A stretch of DNA of 44,415 nucleotides, taken from contig JBAXIO010000025.1 in NCBI GenBank assembly GCA_037138335.1, positions 1 to 44,415 of the forward strand, written 5' to 3'. Positions 18,869 through 25,972 of the stretch are shown one piece after another. Origin of the DNA: CAIRDP01 sp037138335. GTDB taxonomy: Bacteria; Bacteroidota; Bacteroidia; Bacteroidales; FEN-979. The stretch's first letter is position 1; each line of letters begins with the position of its first letter. Under the pieces are notes generated by a model. That model made no database searches. It saw only the letters and a program-made list of their open reading frames with translations, and was not told the origin of the DNA. Position numbers and translations under genes: made by a program.

Positions 18869-20089
18869 ATGAAGAAGAAACTGATATTGCTCGCATTTGT
18901 ATTGCTTTTGATCTCTGAAAGTTATGCCCAGGAAGAAATAGCCCAGTGGAGAGGGCCGGAGCGGAATGGAAATTATCCTGAAAAAAATCTTCTCTCATCC
19001 TGGCCCGCCGGAGGCCCCAACCTGCTATGGAAATATGACAGCCTGGGATCGGGATACTCATCGGCGGCAGTGACAGCAAATCATGTATATACGGTGGGCA
19101 TGAATGACAGCACCAGCTACCTGTTCTGTTTCGACTTAAAAGGGAAGTTGTTGTGGAAAAGCAGGCTGGGACACGACTGGACCGTTAACTGGCCGGGAAC
19201 AAGGTCAAGCCCTCTTATCTATATCGATTTAGGTTATGTGCTGAACGGCGAAGGCATGCTCTATTGTTTTGACCTTGAAAAAGGAAAGATTGCCTGGCAA
19301 AAGGATATCAGGTCGGAATACGGAGCCAGGAGCCTCGAATTTGGCTATTGTGATAACCTGGTCGCAGACGGGGATAAATTATTTTGTTCTCCCGCCGGCC
19401 TGGAAACCACGGTTGTTGCCCTGAACCGGAAAACAGGCGACCTGATCTGGAAAAGTGAATCCCTGCAAGATACCAATGTGTATTGTTCCCCTATCCTGAT
19501 TGAAAGAGGAGGAAAGAAATTTTATATAAACCAGACAAGGAAAAGCTTATATTCAGTGGATGCAGAAAATGGCAGGATTGCCTGGACAGCCGGCCTTACC
19601 GGTAACTTTCACCCGAGCACACCCCTGTTTTTCAACGGATGTCTTTTTGCAATTGACGGGGGAAAATCGGGGAGTTTTATGTTAAAGATCTCCGAAGACG
19701 GATACAGCTGTTCCGAAATCTGGAGGAATACCCGGTTGAATGTGGTACAGGGTCATGTTGTAATGCTGGGAGACTGCATTTTCGGTGTCTGTGACAGGAA
19801 AATAGTATGCATTGACCGGAAGAACGGAAATGAAATTTTCAATGACTCAGTAAAATCAAACATCCAGACTTTTATCGCTGCCGGTAATTGTATTTACTCA
19901 TACAGTGACAAGGGGAGGATCGATCTGATTGAACCTGCCTCTTCCAGGCTACTTTACCGCGGTTCGTTTCAGTTGACGGGAGGTAGAAAGGAACATTGTT
20001 CACACCCGGTGATCAGGGATGGTAAATTATACATAAGGCATGATAATTCCCTGTTTGTTTACAATGTTTCGCAAGGGAGCCCGCAATAA
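18869..20089 (+). CDS. Secreted PQQ-type beta-propeller repeat protein (paralogue)
   Basis: This 406-aa protein has a clean signal peptide (MKKKLILLAFVLLLISESYAQ). Immediately after it comes WRGPERNGNYPE, the WRGP-x-x-x-G entry motif seen in many secreted quinoprotein-like propellers, followed by propeller repeats such as YLFCFDLKGKLLWKS, LYCFDLEKGKIAWQK, VVALNRKTGDLIWKS and LYSVDAENGRIAW. The ending GRKEHCSHPVIRDGKLYIRH parallels GTKEHFSHPLLAGGRLYIRH in the protein encoded at 10265-11434, so the two are paralogues placed at opposite ends of the minus-strand gene run. It is transcribed divergently from that run. Export and fold are well supported; the ligand is unknown. Confidence 0.9.
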   Translation: MKKKLILLAFVLLLISESYAQEEIAQWRGPERNGNYPEKNLLSSWPAGGPNLLWKYDSLGSGYSSAAVTANHVYTVGMNDSTSYLFCFDLKGKLLWKSRLGHDWTVNWPGTRSSPLIYIDLGYVLNGEGMLYCFDLEKGKIAWQKDIRSEYGARSLEFGYCDNLVADGDKLFCSPAGLETTVVALNRKTGDLIWKSESLQDTNVYCSPILIERGGKKFYINQTRKSLYSVDAENGRIAWTAGLTGNFHPSTPLFFNGCLFAIDGGKSGSFMLKISEDGYSCSEIWRNTRLNVVQGHVVMLGDCIFGVCDRKIVCIDRKNGNEIFNDSVKSNIQTFIAAGNCIYSYSDKGRIDLIEPASSRLLYRGSFQLTGGRKEHCSHPVIRDGKLYIRHDNSLFVYNVSQGSPQ

Positions 20090-20163
20090 ATTGTACTCAA
20101 CTTTCCAGGTACCATCCCTGATATTTGTTATGAGAGCACTCAATCAATATTAAACCAGATTTT

Positions 20164-21015
20164 ATGAAAAAAGCGATTCTGATCATTTCAGCATTATTAC
20201 TGCCTGCACTTTTTTATGCCCAGAACACTCCTGACCTGAAAGCCGATTCGGCAGCGGTTACTGCAACGGCCCTTGACTACGGTGACGGGTTTTATTCGGG
20301 AGATGCGGCAAGGATGGAGAAAGCGATCCACCCCGACCTCAACAAGGTTTGCCCTATGGTCATGCCCCAGACAGGGAAAACCTTCCTGATCTATTCATCC
20401 TATAGTTCATTGATCGAGCTAAGCCGTGCAAAATTGGGGCTTACTGAAGAAGCAAACCGCAAGATCAGCGTCAGGGTGCTTAAAATCAATGAGAACCTTG
20501 CCTGTGCCAGGCTTACTTCGGCCAGCTTCAACGATTATCTTGAGATGGTGAAAATCGACGGGCAGTGGAAAATTGTGAATGTGCTATGGACCTTTGGCCC
20601 CGATTCGCCCAATCGTAATGTGCCGGCCGGCTTTAAAGGGGAAGAAGACAAGCCTTTGGTCGAACAGGCTGTGCGCGATTTCATAGAAGGATTATATACC
20701 TCCGATGTGACGAGAGTTGAGAAGGTCCTTCACCAGGAGTATAAACGAGCGACACCGCTTATAATGCAACAAACAGGTAAAACCATGATCAACAGGGATG
20801 CGGCAAGCGGGATCCTGGAAGCTGCAAGGGCTAAAGCAGGGGAGCTCGACAGGGGAAAATGGAACATAAGCATCAATGTGCTTGACCTTATGGACGGACT
20901 GGCTTTTGCAGAACTAATTGTACCGACGGGAACAAGTTATTGCCAGCTGGCAAAGATCGACGGGCAGTGGAAGATCATCAACATCCTTAGAAAAACCGCC
21001 AAACAAACGAAATAA
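20164..21015 (+). CDS. Secreted tandem NTF2-like/lumazine-binding-like protein
   Basis: This 283-aa protein has a signal peptide (MKKAILIISALLLPALFYAQ) followed by two homologous halves, roughly residues 28-150 and 160-283. Each half has an acidic helix with DF-x-x-G-x-Y-(S/T)-x-D, an internal MPQTGKT or MQQTGKT, and the closing KIDGQWKI(V/I)N(V/I)L. This matches the putative lumazine-binding family of the NTF2-like superfamily, in which the fold forms a small-molecule pocket. Such proteins are usually single-domain, so the internal duplication is notable; it could let one chain form the dimer that other members make from two. It sits alone between the propeller gene and a convergent peptidase gene. 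Confidence 0.82.
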   Translation: MKKAILIISALLLPALFYAQNTPDLKADSAAVTATALDYGDGFYSGDAARMEKAIHPDLNKVCPMVMPQTGKTFLIYSSYSSLIELSRAKLGLTEEANRKISVRVLKINENLACARLTSASFNDYLEMVKIDGQWKIVNVLWTFGPDSPNRNVPAGFKGEEDKPLVEQAVRDFIEGLYTSDVTRVEKVLHQEYKRATPLIMQQTGKTMINRDAASGILEAARAKAGELDRGKWNISINVLDLMDGLAFAELIVPTGTSYCQLAKIDGQWKIINILRKTAKQTK

Positions 21016-21074
21016 TCGTTCTTTTTTGTGACCTTTTCTTTAAGCCCCGGCCGGCCCGATCTGCCAACCGGTGT

Positions 21075-22454
21075 TTAAAGTCCGTAATTATCGATCAGGT
21101 AAACCAGCCCGGCCATCGCTGCGGCGCCTAACTCAAGTTCACGCACATTGACCTTGTCGAAAGTGTCGTTGCCGCTGTGGTGGTAATCGAAGTAACGCTG
21201 GGGATCAGTCACAAGGCCGATCAGAGGGGTTCCCTGTTCTTTAAGGTTATGGATATCGACCCCGCTTCCTCCTTTTTCGAAGAACCAGAGGTTATAGGGA
21301 GAGAACACAGGTTTCCAGCTCCTGATCTTATTTAACTGCGGATCAGGTGCATCGATGGAGAAGCCCCAGGGGCTTGCACCCCCGCGGTCGGCTTCGATAC
21401 CGGCTATATGTTTTTCGCCTTTCTTCTTTGCCGTTTCGGCATAGGCTGCTGCGCCTCTCTGGGCGATCTCCTCGTCCATGAAGGCGACGGCTCTGATGGT
21501 ATGTTTGGGTTTGATTCCAAGGGCTTTGTATATCCTGAGGACTTCGAGCCCCTGCATCATCCCGGCCCCGTCGTCATGCGCCCCTTCGCCAATATCCCAG
21601 GAATCGAGATGGCCCCCGAATACGATGACTTCTTCAGGGTGTTCGCTTCCCCTGATCTCGGCTATGACATTGGCACTCAGAACTTCGGGAAGGTTGATAC
21701 AATTCATGTTCATGTTCAGTTTCAGGGAGGGATCTTCTTTAAGCCAGGACGATAACAGGTCGGCATCATTGGTGCTAACGCACATCGCCGGGATGGGCTT
21801 AACGGTATCGGCATAATGCTGGACCCCGGTATGCGGGAAGTTGTCGTGGGCGGTGGTTGCCGAGCGCACAATGACGGCAAGGGCACCGAATCGGGCCGCC
21901 TGCATGGCGCCCCTGGCGCGCTGGTCGACGGCTCCTCCATAGGATTCAAAGGTGTTGATGCGTGATTCATCGGCGGCCCGGTTGAAAAAAACTATCTTCC
22001 CTTCAATTGCCTTTCGGCCGGTGGTCTTCAGTTCGTCGAAATTGTGAACTTCAACCACCCCGGCTTTGATCCCCGCATCTCCCGTGCCTATCGAGGTCCC
22101 GAGGGAACAAACATGAAGGTCCTTTTTCCCTTTCTTCTTCGACATCATTTGTGCAGTTTCCTTATTGCCCCTTTCCCAGTGCTTTACCATTACCGGCTGG
22201 AGGTAAACCGTATCGGGCTTCATGCCTTCCAGCAGCTTCTTCACATACTGTACTGCCTCCCCGGCTTTGGCTGTGCCGCAAATCCTGCCGCCTATCTTTG
22301 TGCACAGATAATCGAGGCTTTTATATGCAAGCGGATTGGTAAGGGCTTCGGTATACATTTTCCTGATCATGACGGAATCCTGGCTCTGGGCATGGGAAAC
22401 CTTCATCATTCCCGTCAGTAAAAGGGACAAGGTTATTATTAACAGTTTGCGCAT
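21075..22454 (-). CDS. M28 family metallopeptidase (carboxypeptidase Q-like), secreted
   Basis: This 459-aa protein has a signal peptide ending near HAQ (residue 23). Zinc ligands of the M28 family are visible in order: His282 in GGHLDSWD, Asp294 in GAHDDGAG, the catalytic/ligand pair Glu328-Glu329 in AFMDEEIAQRG, Asp356 in GIEADRGG, and a late His in YFDYHHSGND. A PA-type insert lies between the N terminus and the catalytic domain (about 120-240). The arrangement resembles plasma glutamate carboxypeptidase/carboxypeptidase Q, which hydrolyses dipeptides. It is probably periplasmic and monocistronic, with a candidate promoter just upstream. Confidence 0.93.
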   Translation of the reverse strand: MRKLLIITLSLLLTGMMKVSHAQSQDSVMIRKMYTEALTNPLAYKSLDYLCTKIGGRICGTAKAGEAVQYVKKLLEGMKPDTVYLQPVMVKHWERGNKETAQMMSKKKGKKDLHVCSLGTSIGTGDAGIKAGVVEVHNFDELKTTGRKAIEGKIVFFNRAADESRINTFESYGGAVDQRARGAMQAARFGALAVIVRSATTAHDNFPHTGVQHYADTVKPIPAMCVSTNDADLLSSWLKEDPSLKLNMNMNCINLPEVLSANVIAEIRGSEHPEEVIVFGGHLDSWDIGEGAHDDGAGMMQGLEVLRIYKALGIKPKHTIRAVAFMDEEIAQRGAAAYAETAKKKGEKHIAGIEADRGGASPWGFSIDAPDPQLNKIRSWKPVFSPYNLWFFEKGGSGVDIHNLKEQGTPLIGLVTDPQRYFDYHHSGNDTFDKVNVRELELGAAAMAGLVYLIDNYGL

Positions 22455-22472
22455 TGATTGGGTTTAGGGCCG

Positions 22473-22480
22473 CAAAATTA
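22473..22480 (-). promoter_or_regulatory. -7 promoter element of the M28 peptidase gene
   Basis: Minus-strand TAATTTTG matches TAnnTTTG and lies 18 bases before the ATG at 22454. A TTG at the ideal -33 distance is not present (the nearest is about 25 bases further upstream). Confidence 0.4.
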
Positions 22481-22556
22481 CCAATATTATTGAAGGCGGA
22501 TGTACCAATCCCGAATCTAATCTGTAGTACCAAACAATAGAAAACAATAAAAAACA

Positions 22557-22587
22557 TTGACAAACGCTTATAAATGTATTATCTTTG
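22557..22587 (+). promoter_or_regulatory. Bacteroidota-type promoter (TTG -33, TATCTTTG -7)
   Basis: TTG at 22557-22559 and TATCTTTG at 22580-22587 are separated by 20 bases, the spacing known for Bacteroides sigma-ABfr promoters. The expected transcription start near 22592 excludes the in-frame TTG at 22585 as a start and supports the ATG at 22612. This is the best promoter in the window. Confidence 0.75.
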
Positions 22588-22611
22588 TCCTTGCACAAAC
22601 TCAACAAGCCT

Positions 22612-23394
22612 ATGAAATCCACAACCGACATCAGGGAAGTGTTCCAGATCTTCCAGAACAAGGAATCTTTTTTTGGCGAGATCCAGAAAACAAAGTCCAA
22701 CCGGCTGATCCTTACTCAGCTCCTGATCATCTGCCTCTTCGCTTTTTTATACGGGGTGGTTATGGGAAGCTACCACAGTTTCACACAATCGCTGGTTGCA
22801 GGCGTTAAAGTTATCATTCTTTTCCTTTCAACAGTAATACTGTGTTTCCCGTCTTTTTTCATAATCCAGCAGGTGCTTGGTTCAAAGATGAGCTTCAGGC
22901 AGATGATGATGATAGTCCTTGGAGGGGTAGTGCTTACTGCTACAATCGCCCTTTCGTTTGCACCTATTGTGATCGTGTTCCAGGTCACCGGAGGGAACTA
23001 TCATTTCCTGCAGCTGCTTCATGTTGCGATCTTTATTTTCGCAGGAATTTTCGGCATGAAACTGATGGTGGATGCCCTGAAATATGCCTGCGACCAGAAA
23101 AATATTTATCCGCAGATAGGCGTTACGGTTTTCAGGATATGGGTGATAATCCTTGCTTTCGTTGGGATCCAGCTGGCCTGGAACCTCCGTCCTTTCCTTT
23201 GTGAGAAGAACGAGGAATTCAAATGGTTCAGGAAGTATGAGGGGAATTTTTATACAGCCATCGTGTATTCGGTGGAGCAGATCGTTACGCCGGCAAAACC
23301 GGTTGAGAAACCGCCCCAGCCTGTTGATCGCCAGAACACCATGAACCCGGCTCCGTCCGATACAATTATACTCTTACGTAAAAGCGCGAAATAG
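22612..23394 (+). CDS. Yip1-like multi-pass membrane protein
   Basis: This 260-aa protein has a soluble N terminus (MKSTTDIREVFQIFQNKESF), about five or six hydrophobic segments beginning at RLILTQLLIICLFAFLYGVV, and a soluble Pro-rich C terminus (KPVEKPPQPVDRQ). The pattern (LYG-x-x-x-G-S-Y-H-S in helix one, LCFPS in helix two, SFAPIVIVF later) resembles the bacterial Yip1-like family of uncharacterised membrane proteins. The start follows from the promoter at 22557-22587. The stop is three bases from the start of the small HTH gene, so the two are probably co-transcribed. No catalytic residues are recognisable. Confidence 0.75.
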   Translation: MKSTTDIREVFQIFQNKESFFGEIQKTKSNRLILTQLLIICLFAFLYGVVMGSYHSFTQSLVAGVKVIILFLSTVILCFPSFFIIQQVLGSKMSFRQMMMIVLGGVVLTATIALSFAPIVIVFQVTGGNYHFLQLLHVAIFIFAGIFGMKLMVDALKYACDQKNIYPQIGVTVFRIWVIILAFVGIQLAWNLRPFLCEKNEEFKWFRKYEGNFYTAIVYSVEQIVTPAKPVEKPPQPVDRQNTMNPAPSDTIILLRKSAK

Positions 23395-23397
23395 TCC

Positions 23398-23592
23398 ATG
23401 GAAGATATCATGACCCTCGAAGAGGTTGCAAAATACCTGAAAGTCAAGCCCCAGACCATATATACCTGGGCCCAGGACGGGAAGATCCCCGCAGCTAAAC
23501 TGGGAAAAGAGTGGAGGTTCAGGAAGACCGTCATCGACCGCTGGTTCAATGAACATATAGACGAAAAATTCAACAAATACTTTTCCGAATAA
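23398..23592 (+). CDS. Excisionase-type helix-turn-helix protein
   Basis: This 64-aa protein is almost entirely one HTH_17/MerR-like DNA-binding domain: MTLEEVAKYLKVKPQTIYTW forms the helix-turn-helix, and GKIPAAKLGKEWRFRKTVI is the wing that includes the usual G-x-x-W-R-F motif. This fold is found in excisionases (Xis/TorI) and in many small regulators. No integrase, att-like repeat or phage gene is nearby, so a regulatory or architectural role is more likely than excision. It begins three bases after the membrane protein gene. A second in-frame ATG at 23410 is possible. Confidence 0.85.
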   Translation: MEDIMTLEEVAKYLKVKPQTIYTWAQDGKIPAAKLGKEWRFRKTVIDRWFNEHIDEKFNKYFSE

Positions 23593-23704
23593 CCGCAAAT
23601 TTGTTTTACTGGGCGATGTGCCGGGCCGTATTGGCGAATTGATTTTGCAGGGAACTGCAGGCTTCCTATATTTATGTCAGTGAATTACCAAAACCCCCTG
23701 TGCC

Positions 23705-24301
23705 ATGAAAAATCTGTTTTTCCCGTTTCTTTTCTGTCTAATGCTCTTTCCCTGTTCCATGCGTGCACAGGAAAAGGCAGCTGTAAAGCCATCTGAAAAA
23801 CTCAGGCAGGCCCTGCTTGTGATCGATATCCAGAATGCTTACCTCCCGCATATGTCGGAGCAAGACAAAACAACCGCACTTGAAGTGATCAAAAAAGTTG
23901 TTATGACATTTCACCGTTGTAAACTTCCGGTGATCAGGATATACCACCAGGACCTTGAAGAGGGCCCCTCAGAAAATTCCGAAGAGTTCAAATTTCCCGC
24001 CAGCGTGGAAGTCTCAGAAAGCGACCCGAAAGTGATCAAGCACTATCCTAGTGCATTCACAAAGACCGATCTGGACAAAATGTTGAAGGAGATGAATGTG
24101 GATACGGTTTATCTCTGCGGATTAAGTGCCACGGCCTGTGTGCTTGCTACTTATTGGGGCGCTATTGACAAACAGTATGAGGCTTTCATGGTCAAAGGGG
24201 GGTTGATCAGTTCAGACCCAAAAAGAACAGCGTTTATTGAGTCGATTTGCAAGAGTGTCAGCAACAGCACCATGCTGTATTTCCTGAAGCTAAAGGATTA
24301 A
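23705..24301 (+). CDS. Secreted isochorismatase-family cysteine hydrolase
   Basis: This 198-aa protein has an N-terminal signal (MKNLFFPFLFCLMLFPCSMRAQ). The isochorismatase-fold triad is complete: Asp41 in LLVIDIQNAY, Lys112 in VIKHYPSAF, and the nucleophile Cys145 in LCGLSATACVLAT. Family members hydrolyse amides or ester-like bonds (nicotinamide, N-carbamoyl compounds, isochorismate); the substrate cannot be told from the motifs. Export is uncommon for this mostly cytoplasmic family and is the odd feature here. It ends 21 bases before a convergent HD-domain gene. Confidence 0.9.
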   Translation: MKNLFFPFLFCLMLFPCSMRAQEKAAVKPSEKLRQALLVIDIQNAYLPHMSEQDKTTALEVIKKVVMTFHRCKLPVIRIYHQDLEEGPSENSEEFKFPASVEVSESDPKVIKHYPSAFTKTDLDKMLKEMNVDTVYLCGLSATACVLATYWGAIDKQYEAFMVKGGLISSDPKRTAFIESICKSVSNSTMLYFLKLKD

Positions 24302-24322
24302 CCTGCCAGGATTTCATTACGT

Positions 24323-24883
24323 TTACAGTCCCAGTTCGCCTGCTACAGGCAACATTGATTCGATCGCCAGGGCTGCAAATTCATCGATGGGGATACCGAT
24401 CTTTTCGCATTCGAGGATATTCTCGCGTTTTACCGAGGCTGCAAACATTTTTTCCTTCATTCTTTTGACTACGGATTTCGGTTTCACGCCGGCCAGCTTT
24501 TTATCGGGATAAACATAGGTGGTCGCGAAAATTAGCCCCGTGATGGTCTCTCCTGCAGCCAGGGCAAACTGGAATTCGGTGCTTCTCTCTTTTCCTGATG
24601 AGTATTCGTTATGCATCCTGATAGCATCCAGCACATCAGGAGCTACATCATAATCTTTCAGAAGCACTTCGGTTTGTGTTCCGTGAACGCCGGCTTCGGC
24701 ATTGGTTGTTTCAACATCCAGGTCGTGAAGCAGCCCGGCCAGCCCCCATTTTACCTCATCTCTCCCCAGCTTGCGGGCGATGCCTCTCAGGACAGCTTCC
24801 GAAGCCAGGCAATGGGCGATCATTTTTTCATTCTTTACATATTGATGGAGCAGTACCAGAGCAGTTTCTCGATTTAGTTCCAT
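24323..24883 (-). CDS. HD-domain protein (predicted metal-dependent phosphohydrolase)
   Basis: This 186-aa protein carries an HD-type metal site: His24 (MIAHCLASE), the His53-Asp54 doublet in GLLHDLDVE, and His69 (VHGTQTEVLL) with a later HNEYSSG. These are typical of the small HDIG-like hydrolases acting on nucleotides or phosphate esters. The frame stays open far upstream to 25183, but that extension would overlap the thioesterase gene and has no coding character; the ATG at 24883 starts the recognisable domain. It is divergent from the thioesterase gene with only 48 bases between the two start codons. Confidence 0.87.
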   Translation of the reverse strand: MELNRETALVLLHQYVKNEKMIAHCLASEAVLRGIARKLGRDEVKWGLAGLLHDLDVETTNAEAGVHGTQTEVLLKDYDVAPDVLDAIRMHNEYSSGKERSTEFQFALAAGETITGLIFATTYVYPDKKLAGVKPKSVVKRMKEKMFAASVKRENILECEKIGIPIDEFAALAIESMLPVAGELGL

Positions 24884-24897
24884 AAACTGAATTTTTA

Positions 24898-24926
24898 TTG
24901 TACCACAAAAGTAAACATTAATTTTG
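24898..24926 (+). promoter_or_regulatory. Promoter of the acyl-ACP thioesterase gene (almost leaderless)
   Basis: TTG at 24898-24900 and TAATTTTG at 24919-24926 are 18 bases apart, matching the Bacteroidota -33/-7 pattern. The ATG at 24932 is only five bases past the -7 element, so the mRNA would start at or next to the start codon. Confidence 0.6.
24906..24913 (-). promoter_or_regulatory. -7 promoter element of the HD-domain gene
   Basis: Minus-strand TACTTTTG matches TAnnTTTG and lies 22 bases before the ATG at 24883. It sits inside the spacer of the oppositely directed thioesterase promoter, so the two promoters physically overlap. No -33 TTG is visible for it. Confidence 0.45.
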
Positions 24927-24931
24927 CGCCC

Positions 24932-25720
24932 ATGGAAGAGAAGAAAAGCATATGGACAGATCAGTATTCGGTGGGCTGGTATGATACCGACCTCACTAAA
25001 TCGGCCAATCTTGCTGCCATTTGCAATTACCTCCAGGAAACGGCCTGGCATCATGCCGACCACCTGAATTTCGGGCTGAGGAAAGGCAATGAATTTGAAT
25101 TCATATGGGCTATTGTACGCCTGGTGGTGAAACTCGACAAATATCCCGGCTGGACCGATAAGATCTCTGTTAAAACCTGGCACAGGGGTACGGAAGGGCT
25201 TTTTGCGATGCGCGATTTCGAGATACTGGATGCTTTGGGGGTAAGGATAGGATGTGCCACTTCACAGTGGTTCATACTGGACCCGGTGAGCCGGCGCCCC
25301 CAGCAGGCGGTGGTCGACAGGGAGATCCTGCATATGACCCGCAATGAGCCGGTGATGCAGGAACAACCGGAAAAAGTGGTTATAAGAAGCCCGGTGGAGT
25401 TTCTTTCAACCGAAAAGGCCAGGTTCGCCGAGATCGACATGTACGAGCATGTGAACAATACCCGTTATGTGGAATGGATCCTTAATGCCATCCGCCCGCA
25501 GATCCATAAACATAATTTTATAAGCAGTTTTACAATAGAGTTCCTGCATGAAACGAAACTCGGGGATGAAGTCGATATTTTCGGACAGGGTTTTATACAC
25601 GAAGACCCAGGCAGACCTGTGATCCAGGGGCCGGAAATTACTCTTGTAAAAGGCGTCAGGCGTGTGAACGGGCAGGTGGTTTTCCGTGCAAAACTCCAAT
25701 GGAAGGTTCGTGAACTGTGA
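24932..25720 (+). CDS. Acyl-ACP thioesterase (FatA/FatB family)
   Basis: This 262-aa protein matches the bacterial acyl-ACP thioesterase family: a double hotdog fold that hydrolyses acyl-ACP to free fatty acid. The first hotdog holds SVGWYDTDLTKSANLAAICNY and QETAWHHAD; the second holds AEIDMYEHVNNTRYVEWILN, which contains the conserved Asn and the region of the catalytic residues. Length is normal for the bacterial branch. The chain length of the released acid is not predictable here. The start is at or very near the predicted transcription start. The 3' end enters the left arm of the long palindrome, and the stop codon TGA lies within it. Confidence 0.92.
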   Translation: MEEKKSIWTDQYSVGWYDTDLTKSANLAAICNYLQETAWHHADHLNFGLRKGNEFEFIWAIVRLVVKLDKYPGWTDKISVKTWHRGTEGLFAMRDFEILDALGVRIGCATSQWFILDPVSRRPQQAVVDREILHMTRNEPVMQEQPEKVVIRSPVEFLSTEKARFAEIDMYEHVNNTRYVEWILNAIRPQIHKHNFISSFTIEFLHETKLGDEVDIFGQGFIHEDPGRPVIQGPEITLVKGVRRVNGQVVFRAKLQWKVREL

Positions 25721-25972
25721 TTCGTGAACCGCGACTGGTAATATCATATTTTCAGGAGGTTGGAATTTTCCGGGTGAGCGCCTTAGAAAAACTGCGTTAA
25801 GAAAGTCGAGGTCTGAGCCGTAGAAATTCATTAGTTTTAAGGCCTGTAAGGCCGGTATATGAATTTCAGGCGAAGACCGAAGAGTTTCAGCAGTTTTTCG
25901 TCAGCGCGAAAGCGGAGAAATTCCAACCTCATTCAACATGGTCCCCGGATTCAGGTTCACGAATCACGGTTT
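25712..25972. repeat. Long imperfect palindrome (about 250 nt) between convergent genes
   Basis: Nested inverted repeats share one centre near 25845. Pairs, from outside in: 25717-25730 with 25954-25967 (GTGATTCGTGAACC, 14/14); 25756-25768 with 25918-25930 (GAGGTTGGAATTT, 13/13, extended by TCCG/CGGA after a one-base bulge); 25778-25781 with 25904-25907 (GCGC); 25786-25795 with 25890-25899 (GAAAAACTGC, 10/10); 25810-25814 with 25874-25878 (GGTCT); 25823-25831 with 25859-25867 (GAAATTCAT, 9/9). The transcript of either strand could fold into one long interrupted hairpin. It begins at the thioesterase stop codon and ends at the stop codon of the NmrA-like gene. No open frame in it looks coding. 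It could be a bidirectional terminator, a MITE/REP-like mobile repeat or an RNA element. Confidence 0.85.

Noticed and set aside
23398..23592. Excisionase-like HTH as evidence for a prophage or integrative element
   Set aside because: No integrase, att-like direct repeats, tRNA or phage genes nearby; neighbours look chromosomal.
24884..25183. 100-residue N-terminal extension of the HD-domain protein
   Set aside because: It lies antisense to the thioesterase, upstream of the predicted promoter, and has no domain.
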